From: DATLYH01 sp035575035
GTDB taxonomy: Bacteria > Planctomycetota > Planctomycetia > Gemmatales > Gemmataceae
Assembly: GCA_035575035.1 (NCBI GenBank)
Contig: DATLYH010000246.1
Span: forward strand, 1 to 12,352
Reading direction: 5' to 3'
DNA length: 12,352 nt
A model generated the notes under the pieces. The model did not search any database. It had not been told where the DNA came from and saw only the letters and a list, made by a program, of their open reading frames with translations. Below, one piece after another: positions 1 through 5,949 of the stretch. Positions within the stretch are counted from its first letter, which is position 1. Each line of letters opens with the position of its first letter. A program made the translations under genes and the position numbers.

Positions 1-29
1 CGAGCGGCCCGCGTGAGCGGGCCGGTATC
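1..29 (-). repeat. Palindromic intergenic repeat unit, inverted copy
   Basis: Read on the minus strand, this segment aligns over 29 positions with the units at 5775-5943 and keeps the flanks ACCGGCC and GGCCGCTCG. It can form an 8-bp stem with a 4-base loop. Relative to the consensus, stem position 11 is C instead of G and its partner, position 20, is G instead of C, so the pair is kept by a double change. It may continue beyond the window edge. Confidence 0.6.
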
Positions 30-36
30 TCCCTCA

Positions 37-67
37 TCCACCGGCCGGCGGACGCCGGCCGCTCGCC
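37..67 (+). repeat. Palindromic intergenic repeat unit, direct copy
   Basis: Same family as the array at 5775-5943. The arms CGGCCGGC and GCCGGCCG are perfect (42-49 and 54-61) and the loop is GGAC instead of the usual TAAC. It faces the opposite way to the copy at 1-29. Because this repeat reads through as an open frame, it artificially extends the following kinase frame upstream. Confidence 0.65.
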
Positions 68-186
68 ACCTCAGGGACGAGTTCGCGACTCCCGTGGAAC
101 GGAAGGCTGGTCGAGCTGCCCGCTACCGGTTACAATCGGGCCATCGGGTTTCTTTCTCCAGCCGTCAGCGGCCCGGGTGTGGCTCC

Positions 187-2841
187 ATGATCATCAAAGA
201 ATCGTCCACTCTGGCGGACGCGCTTCGTGAGAGCGGAATCCTGGAGGAGGAGCAACTTCGGGAGGTAGATGGCACCTTACGGTACCGTTTCCCTGACCCG
301 CAAGCGCTAGCGGCTGAGTTGGTGCAGCGCGGCTGGCTGACGCCGTACCAGGCCGACCAACTGCTGCGCGGCAACGGCCGGTCCCTGGTCCTGGGTCAGT
401 ATCTCCTGTTGGAGCGGCTCGGCGAAGGGGGCATGGGCCAGGTCTTCAAGGCCCGCCATCGCCTGATGAAGCGCGTTGTCGCCCTGAAAATCATCCGCCC
501 CGACTGGCTCAGCCATCACAATGCCGTCCACCGCTTCCACCGCGAAATCCAGGCGGTCGCCCAGCTGTCCCACCCCAACATGGTGACCGCCTACGATGCC
601 GACCGAGTGGGGGACACCCATTTCCTGGTGATGGAGTATGTGGACGGCGTGGACCTGGCGACACTGGTCTACAAGGCCGGCCCGTTGCCGGTGGCCGCGG
701 CCTGCGAGTACATCCGACAGGCGGCCCTGGGGCTACAGCACGCCTTTGAGCGCGGCCTGGTCCACCGCGATATCAAGCCCTCCAACCTGCTGCTGGCGAA
801 GCAGGGGACGGGGCCGGGCATTGTCAAGATTCTCGACATGGGCCTGGCCCGGCTGCACGCCGGCGATGGGGAAGAGCCGGCCGCCCCCACGACGGCGCTG
901 ACCCAGGAGGGGGCGGTCATGGGCACCGCCGATTACATCTCGCCGGAGCAGGCTACCAACGCTCATCGGGTCGATATCCGGGCCGACCTGTACAGCCTCG
1001 GCTGCACTCTCTACTTCCTGCTGACCGGCCACCCGCCGTTCCCCGGCGGCACCTTCATGGAGAAATTGTTCAAGCACAAACTGGAGACACCGCGGCCGAT
1101 CCGGGATGTCCGCCCCGACGTGCCGGCCGGGCTGGCAGCGGTACTCGACCGGCTGATGGCCAAGCGGCCGGAGGACCGCTACCAGACGCCGATGGAGCTG
1201 GCCGCCGCCCTGGCCTCCTTCTGCACGGAGGCCGGGCCGCCATCCACAAGCACCCCGCAGACCCTGCAAACCGTCTGCTCCTTCCAGCCCGGGACGCTCA
1301 CTCCGCCGCATGGGCAAGAGACGCAGCCTGGCGGCCAAGTCCCGGCGACACCGCCGTCCGGACTCGACCTGGCCGGCGCTCACTTCGCCTTGCTGGAAGC
1401 ACCGTCGGCGGCGGCCACGTTGAAGCAAACGGACTCCAGCCCCCCGGTGGTGGCGGCCTGGCACGCCCCGGCTTCTTCCCCAGAGGCCGCCTTCACCCAG
1501 GCGCCGCAGCCGGGGTCAAGCCGCACGATGGTGCAACCGCCAACCGCCCTCCCGGCCCGGCCGCGCGGCCGGCTGATGATGGCGGGCCTGGTAGTACTAG
1601 GAGTGGCGGCGGCTGTTGGTGCCGGCGCCGGCCTGGTTGTCTTCCTCCGCCCTGCGCCGGGGAACGCCGAGCACGCTGGCGGCAACCTTCCCAATACGCC
1701 CGCCGTCCCAATGCCTGAGACCGGCAAGCATACCGGGAAGGCGGCGCCGGTCGATCCGTCTCGCCCGCCGAGCCCGGAAAAGTCTCCCAAGCCGGAGGCG
1801 CCGCCGGAGCCGGCCGCCAAGCCGCCGGAGCCGGCCGTCAAAGACCCGCCGGCGCTCGTCGGGCCGCCGCCCCCGCCTCGGCCGCGGCTCGGCGTGCTGT
1901 ACAACCTGGACGTCCGCCAGGCCGTCACTCGGGCCGTTTTCTCCGCCGATGGCAGCCGGGTCTTGGTCGGCGTCAACGATACGGTCTGGTTGTACGACCT
2001 GAAGACCATCCGCTCCGACAACAGACCGATTGTCCCTCCCTTTCGCTACCCATTTGCGCAGGTGCTGGCGGACCGGCGGCCCCTGGAGCTGGCCCTATCG
2101 CGTTCCGGCGACCGGGTGCTGTTCGGCACGGTGGACCGAGTGATCATCCGTGGTCAGATCGCTCCAGCCCGGCCGATCGTGGCGTTGTGGGACGTGGACA
2201 GCGGCGATGCACCGCCGGTGCTCGACGGCAAGGGCATGGACATCCACTGCGTGGCCCTGTCGCCCGACGGCCGCTACGCCCTTACCGGAGACCGGGACCG
2301 GATGGTCTATATCTGGGACCTGGAGAAGCACGACCGCCAGTCCCAGAAATCGCTGGCGGGGCACACCGACGCGGTCGAAGCGGTCTGCTTCTCGCCGGAT
2401 GGCCGCCGCGCTCTGTCGGGGGGCCGCGACAAGACTATCTGTTGGTGGGACCTCGACGAGCGCCGGCTGCTGGGATCGTTCACTGGGCATGAGCGCTGGG
2501 TGACCTGCGTGGCTTTCGCGCCGGACAGCCGGCGGGTGCTATCGGGCAGTGACGATGCGACGGCACGGGTCTGGTCGCTTGACGAACCGGGCCGGCCGCC
2601 ACTGGTGCTGAAGGGACACGATGGCTCGGTGCGCTGCGTCGCCTTCGCGCCGGACGGTCGTCGCGCCCTGACCGGCGGCGATGATGCGACGCTGCGGCTA
2701 TGGCGGTTGGAAGATGGTGCCGAGATCGCCCGCTTCAGCCACGAGCTGCCGGTGGTGGCGGTGGCCTTCTCTCCGGACGGCCGCTACGCCCTTTCCGTCG
2801 GCAAGGACAACGCCGTCTGGCGCTGGGAATTGCCGGAATGA
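187..2841 (+). CDS. Membrane-anchored Ser/Thr protein kinase with WD40 repeats
   Basis: An 884-residue eukaryotic-type (Hanks) kinase, probably a transmembrane signalling kinase. Residues 5-70 match the short helical segment often found before planctomycete kinases (LTPYQADQLL). The kinase domain spans about 72-345: glycine loop GEGGMG (79-84), ATP-binding K101, helix-C E120, catalytic HRDIKPSN (193-200, D195), DMG in place of DFG (D217) and SPE in place of APE (252-254). A low-complexity linker leads to one membrane helix at about 464-487, then a Pro-rich stretch (488-566) and WD40 repeats to the C-terminus (about 570-884), seen as recurring FSPDGR...ALSG...D...WDL units. By analogy the propeller would lie outside the cytoplasm as a sensing or binding module; that is inference. 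The frame is open from a GTG at 13, but codons 1-58 of that longer version are partly repeat DNA, so I chose ATG 187. No clear Shine-Dalgarno precedes it. Substrates are unknown. Confidence 0.93.
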   Translation: MIIKESSTLADALRESGILEEEQLREVDGTLRYRFPDPQALAAELVQRGWLTPYQADQLLRGNGRSLVLGQYLLLERLGEGGMGQVFKARHRLMKRVVALKIIRPDWLSHHNAVHRFHREIQAVAQLSHPNMVTAYDADRVGDTHFLVMEYVDGVDLATLVYKAGPLPVAAACEYIRQAALGLQHAFERGLVHRDIKPSNLLLAKQGTGPGIVKILDMGLARLHAGDGEEPAAPTTALTQEGAVMGTADYISPEQATNAHRVDIRADLYSLGCTLYFLLTGHPPFPGGTFMEKLFKHKLETPRPIRDVRPDVPAGLAAVLDRLMAKRPEDRYQTPMELAAALASFCTEAGPPSTSTPQTLQTVCSFQPGTLTPPHGQETQPGGQVPATPPSGLDLAGAHFALLEAPSAAATLKQTDSSPPVVAAWHAPASSPEAAFTQAPQPGSSRTMVQPPTALPARPRGRLMMAGLVVLGVAAAVGAGAGLVVFLRPAPGNAEHAGGNLPNTPAVPMPETGKHTGKAAPVDPSRPPSPEKSPKPEAPPEPAAKPPEPAVKDPPALVGPPPPPRPRLGVLYNLDVRQAVTRAVFSADGSRVLVGVNDTVWLYDLKTIRSDNRPIVPPFRYPFAQVLADRRPLELALSRSGDRVLFGTVDRVIIRGQIAPARPIVALWDVDSGDAPPVLDGKGMDIHCVALSPDGRYALTGDRDRMVYIWDLEKHDRQSQKSLAGHTDAVEAVCFSPDGRRALSGGRDKTICWWDLDERRLLGSFTGHERWVTCVAFAPDSRRVLSGSDDATARVWSLDEPGRPPLVLKGHDGSVRCVAFAPDGRRALTGGDDATLRLWRLEDGAEIARFSHELPVVAVAFSPDGRYALSVGKDNAVWRWELPE

Positions 2842-3033
2842 CTCTCTGACAAGTCGAGTTGCGTACTTGGGAAAAGGGCAGGTCGGTGAAGTCTCCTTCC
2901 CGACGCCCGCTGGAGAAAATCCCCTTGGGGAGCATCTTCAGTTCGCCTGTCCGCGTGGAAGAAGGGCCGCGATATCGGAACTGACCTGAAGGGAGCGGCC
3001 AAGGAAAGCCCCTTTGGTTTGGTAACTTGCTAC

Positions 3034-3062
3034 TTGACACCTCCCGCCCGGGGATTTCCAAT
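3034..3062 (+). promoter_or_regulatory. Candidate sigma70-type promoter for the DUF1559 cluster
   Basis: A perfect TTGACA (3034-3039) is followed after 17 bases by TCCAAT (3057-3062), which matches four of six positions of TATAAT. It lies about 180 bases upstream of the first DUF1559 start, so transcripts would carry a long leader containing the direct repeats at 3070-3111. Inferred from the motif only. Confidence 0.4.
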
Positions 3063-3069
3063 AGGGGCC

Positions 3070-3111
3070 ATCGCCTACCAATGGGAACTGCACAATCGCC
3101 TACCGATGGGA
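3070..3111 (+). repeat. Two 17-base direct repeats with 25-base period
   Basis: The 17-base sequence beginning ATCGCCTACC occurs at 3070-3086 and 3095-3111 with one mismatch (A/G at position 11). A shorter relative, CCAATAGGGG, starts at 3058 and overlaps the candidate -10 box. Position just downstream of the promoter suggests a regulator-binding site or a leader RNA element, but no known operator was recognised. Confidence 0.5.
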
Positions 3112-3238
3112 GCGGCCGGCTTCCTTCCCTTTCGGGGTTTTGGGGCAGGCGGCCCGGTTTGCAACTTTCCCAAGATTTGCAATCGCGTGCTGGAAATACG
3201 TTCATGCTAGATGTTTCTTCTCTCCCGAGGACGCGACC

Positions 3239-4228
3239 ATGAACCGCAACAGACGCCATGCCCCCGGCTTCACCTTGATCGAGCTGTTGGTGGTAATCGC
3301 CATCATCGGGGTGCTGATCGCGCTCTTGCTGCCAGCGGTCCAAAAGGTCCGTGAGGCCGCTAACCAATCGACGTGCCGGAATAACCTCAAGCAGATCGGG
3401 CTAGCCCTGCATAATTATCACTCCGCCTACGGAACGTTCCCGCCCGGCACGGTCCATGACGCCTCTGCCACCAGCGGGAGGGGAGCGGCCTGGGGTTGGG
3501 GAGTTCTCATCTTGCCCTACCTGGAACAGGACAACCTCTACCGGCAGATGGAGGTGAACCCCAACGCCGTCGGGCTTACCACGCCGGGGTCCCTGGGGTG
3601 GGCGCTCCAGAATCGCCTACCTGCTTTGCAAACCCCTCTCAAGGTGTTTCAGTGCCCTTCGGACAACGGCAGAGCGTTGAATGACAACCGCGTATTCTCG
3701 TATCCGGTTGCCAACACCCAGGTTGCCCGGTCGAACTACGTCGGGAACCTGGGCAACCAGGATGGTCGCACTTACCGACACGGCGTTTTCCACGAGTACA
3801 TCGCGGGGGACAATGCCGCCCGGCCGATCTCCTTTAAGGATATCACCGACGGCACCAGCAACACTTTCTTGGCCGGTGAGCGGGCCACGGGTATCGCCGA
3901 GCAGTCCAGCGCCAGCAACCCCGGGCTCGCTGCGGTCTGGGCCGGCATCCGCGGGGGCGACCCGTTCCTCGGCATCGGAGCCGTCGGCGGCACCACGATT
4001 TACCGCATGATGGACGGCCTGGCGGTGACGACCGGGGCGACCCCCAATCAGGCCTTCACTAGCATGCATTCCGGGGGAGCTAACTTCGCGTTCTGCGACG
4101 GCTCAGTGCGCTTCCTCAGCCAGGGCATTGCCTGGAACGCCTGGGATGCGGCGCGGCGCGAGGCGGCATACGCGACCTACAACATGCTCGGTGACCGGGA
4201 CGACGGACTGACCCCCGGCAACTTCTAG
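3239..4228 (+). CDS. DUF1559 family prepilin-like protein (copy 1)
   Basis: A 329-residue secreted or surface protein of the DUF1559 family, which is strongly expanded in planctomycetes and whose role is unknown. A type IV prepilin-type leader is clear: basic residues, then G10|F11-TLIE with the conserved Glu at +5, followed by a hydrophobic helix to about residue 30. Conserved downstream blocks include CRNNLKQIGLALHNYH (46-61), ITDGTSNT (202-209) and the C-terminal H-X9-DG motif (H277...D287-G288). The end LGDRDDGLTPGNF is nearly the same as in the second copy. The frame is open further upstream, but ATG 3239 is preferred because GAGG (3227-3230) sits 8 bases before it and the leader starts there. 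Only 12 bases separate it from the next gene, so they are probably cotranscribed. It probably needs a prepilin peptidase encoded elsewhere. Confidence 0.95.
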   Translation: MNRNRRHAPGFTLIELLVVIAIIGVLIALLLPAVQKVREAANQSTCRNNLKQIGLALHNYHSAYGTFPPGTVHDASATSGRGAAWGWGVLILPYLEQDNLYRQMEVNPNAVGLTTPGSLGWALQNRLPALQTPLKVFQCPSDNGRALNDNRVFSYPVANTQVARSNYVGNLGNQDGRTYRHGVFHEYIAGDNAARPISFKDITDGTSNTFLAGERATGIAEQSSASNPGLAAVWAGIRGGDPFLGIGAVGGTTIYRMMDGLAVTTGATPNQAFTSMHSGGANFAFCDGSVRFLSQGIAWNAWDAARREAAYATYNMLGDRDDGLTPGNF

Positions 4229-4240
4229 ATTGAGGCGACC

Positions 4241-4789
4241 ATGAATAACCACGGTATCCAACGGCTGCGGCGGGCCGCGGGCGGCTGCGCGGGGATGGTC
4301 GTGCTCGCCCTGGTCTTCCTGCCGGCCTGCAAGGACGACGGCCTCAGCGAGTTGGAACGCTGGAAGAAACGGCAAGAGGAGGCCGCTCAGTCCCTCATCG
4401 ACAAGGGGATGAAAGCGACCCGGAAGAATTATCCCCAGGGGCAGGCCTGGTCCCTTGACCTCAGCGGCATGCAGCTTACCGATGATATGCTGCGCCGGCT
4501 CAAGGGTATGGGACACATCACCGAACTAAACTTCAGCGGGTCCACGATCACCGATGACCAACTGGCGATTATCAATGACCCGGAGATCGGATCCCTGTTA
4601 CTCAAACTGAACTTGAGCAACACCGGCATAACCGACGCCGGGCTGGATCAACTCACCAGCCCCCTGGTGCTTCAGGAGTTAAACCTGGCCGAGACCAAGG
4701 TCACTGCCGCCGGGGTAGAGCGCTTTCGCAAGCGGCGTCAGCAAGACCCCAAGGTCCGTTGGAAAAATATCACCATTATCCTCAAATAG
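4241..4789 (+). CDS. Small leucine-rich-repeat lipoprotein
   Basis: A 182-residue predicted lipoprotein. The N-terminus has a basic stretch, a hydrophobic core (about 18-27) and lipobox LPAC with Cys30 as the lipidated residue; +2 is Lys. A charged helical region (35-62) precedes about four degenerate leucine-rich repeats (about 68-160), seen as LDLSGMQLTDDML, LNFSGSTITDDQL, LNLSNTGITDAGL and LNLAETKVTAAGV. This style of LRR is common in planctomycetes and usually mediates protein binding. GAGG (4232-4235) lies 5 bases before ATG. The gene sits between two DUF1559 genes with 12- and 19-base gaps, suggesting one operon and perhaps a partner or anchoring role for those proteins; that is inference. 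No enzymatic motif was seen. Confidence 0.88.
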   Translation: MNNHGIQRLRRAAGGCAGMVVLALVFLPACKDDGLSELERWKKRQEEAAQSLIDKGMKATRKNYPQGQAWSLDLSGMQLTDDMLRRLKGMGHITELNFSGSTITDDQLAIINDPEIGSLLLKLNLSNTGITDAGLDQLTSPLVLQELNLAETKVTAAGVERFRKRRQQDPKVRWKNITIILK

Positions 4790-4808
4790 CCGACAGGAGA
4801 ACCTCGCT

Positions 4809-5762
4809 GTGTACTCTACCAGACGTAATCCCGCGGCCTTCACCCTGATTGAGTTGTTGGTGGTGATTGCCATTATCGGCGTGTTAATCGCCTTGTTGCT
4901 CCCCGCTGTTCAGAAGGTGCGGGAGAGCGCCAATCAATCGACGTGCCGGAACAATCTCCGGCAAATCGGGCTGGCGCTGCACAACTATCACTCGGCGTAC
5001 CAATCGTTCCCGTATGGCGCCGTCCATAACGGCCAGACCGGACCGGCCTGGGGGTGGGCGACTCTTATCCTGCCCTATCTGGAGCAGGACAATCTCTACA
5101 GGCGCATGAATGTCAATACCAACGCCACAGGGACGACCACGGCCGGGACCATGGGATTTGTGATGCAGAATGATCTGGCCGCCTTGCAAACAATTCTCAA
5201 GATCTACCAGTGCCCCTCAGACACGGGCCGGTTGCTGAACGACAATCGACCGTTCACCCAGCCGGTTCAGGCCCAGCTCGCCCGGTCGAACTACGTGGGC
5301 AACGGCGGCAACAGCGGCGACCACGGGATCTTCCACGAGTTTGTCCCGAATAACACCGCCAAGCGGCCGATCGCCATCAAGGACATCACTGACGGCACCA
5401 GCAACACCCTCCTGGCGGGCGAGCGGGCCAGCGGCATTCCACCGAGCACCCCGCCGACCACTGGACCGGGGCTGGCTTCCATCTGGGCCGGCAGAGGGCA
5501 GGCAGGCGAAACCAACCTCGACCTGTGGTCCATCTGCGGCACCACGTTGTATCGCATGATGGACGGTGTCGCGGTGACAACGGCCCCGGTTCCTCATCAG
5601 GCCTTCACCAGTATGCATCCAGGAGGGGCCAACTTCTTGTTGTGCGACGGCGCAGTCCGCTTCATCAGCCAGGCCGTCGAGTGGCGGGAGAGCGGCCAGC
5701 CGCTGGCAACCTACAACATGCTCGGTGACCGGGACGACGGACTGACCCCCGGCAATTTCTAA
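4809..5762 (+). CDS. DUF1559 family prepilin-like protein (copy 2)
   Basis: A 317-residue paralogue of the protein encoded at 3239-4228, with the same blocks in the same order: prepilin-type hydrophobic leader, CRNNLRQIGLALHNYH (46-61), ITDGTSNT (193-200), and H-X9-DG (H270...D280-G281). The start is GTG 4809, supported by AGGAGA (4795-4800) 8 bases upstream and by alignment of the leader with copy 1. The leader has Ala10 before Phe11 where copy 1 and most prepilins have Gly. It also lacks an equivalent of some central residues of copy 1 (around 75-80 and 170-180), which explains the shorter length. It is the last gene of the + strand cluster; the palindromic array follows 12 bases later. Confidence 0.95.
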   Translation: MYSTRRNPAAFTLIELLVVIAIIGVLIALLLPAVQKVRESANQSTCRNNLRQIGLALHNYHSAYQSFPYGAVHNGQTGPAWGWATLILPYLEQDNLYRRMNVNTNATGTTTAGTMGFVMQNDLAALQTILKIYQCPSDTGRLLNDNRPFTQPVQAQLARSNYVGNGGNSGDHGIFHEFVPNNTAKRPIAIKDITDGTSNTLLAGERASGIPPSTPPTTGPGLASIWAGRGQAGETNLDLWSICGTTLYRMMDGVAVTTAPVPHQAFTSMHPGGANFLLCDGAVRFISQAVEWRESGQPLATYNMLGDRDDGLTPGNF

Positions 5763-5774
5763 GCGCCCGGCCCT

Positions 5775-5943
5775 AGCATCGGTCGGCGGACGCCGGCTGC
5801 TCGCTTTCCAGCACCGGCCGGCTAACGCCGGCCGCTCGCCCAGCACCGGCCGGCTAACGCCGGCCGCTCGCCTTCCAGCACCGGCCGGCTAACGCCGACC
5901 GCTCGCCCAGCACCGGCCGGCTAACGCCGACCGCTCGCTTTCT
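5775..5943. repeat. Array of five palindromic GC-rich repeat units
   Basis: Five units start at 5775, 5810, 5842, 5877 and 5909, with spacing alternating 35, 32, 35, 32 bases. Each core is CGGCCGGC-loop-GCCGGCCG, an 8-bp stem with a TAAC loop (GGAC in the first, most diverged unit). Units 2-3 and 4-5 form a 67-base duplication differing only by a few substitutions. The array fills the gap between convergent genes (stops at 5762 and 5950) and could act as a two-way transcription barrier, but there are no T-tracts. Relatives lie at 1-29 and 37-67. Spacers are only a few bases, so this is not CRISPR. Confidence 0.9.
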
Positions 5944-5949
5944 GACAGG

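Larger units (their letters stand above)
2842..3238. other. Non-coding spacer between kinase and DUF1559 cluster
   Basis: About 400 bases with no convincing gene; the short frames here lack a ribosome site and recognisable protein features. The stretch holds a promoter-like sequence and a direct repeat (listed separately). A small dyad sits at 2920-2931 (TCCC, loop CTTG, GGGA), too weak to call a terminator. It is less G+C-rich in places than the genes around it, consistent with regulatory DNA in front of 3239. Confidence 0.6.

Noticed and set aside
131..136. TACAAT as a -10 box for the kinase gene
   Set aside because: It matches five of six positions, but no acceptable -35 lies 16-18 bases upstream, so a promoter call is not supported.
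13..186. N-terminal extension of the kinase from GTG 13
   Set aside because: Its first part is read-through of palindromic repeat units (1-29, 37-67) and has no kinase-like sequence; ATG 187 starts the recognisable conserved segment.
1380..2021. Antisense open frame opposite the kinase linker
   Set aside because: High G+C opens long frames on the opposite strand; composition is low-complexity Gly/Arg/Ala and there is no ribosome site.
2911..2945. Terminator after the kinase gene
   Set aside because: Only a 4-bp stem (TCCC/GGGA) with no T-tract; too weak.
5775..5943. CRISPR array
   Set aside because: Units are palindromic, separated by 3-6 bases rather than unique spacers of about 30, and no cas genes are near.
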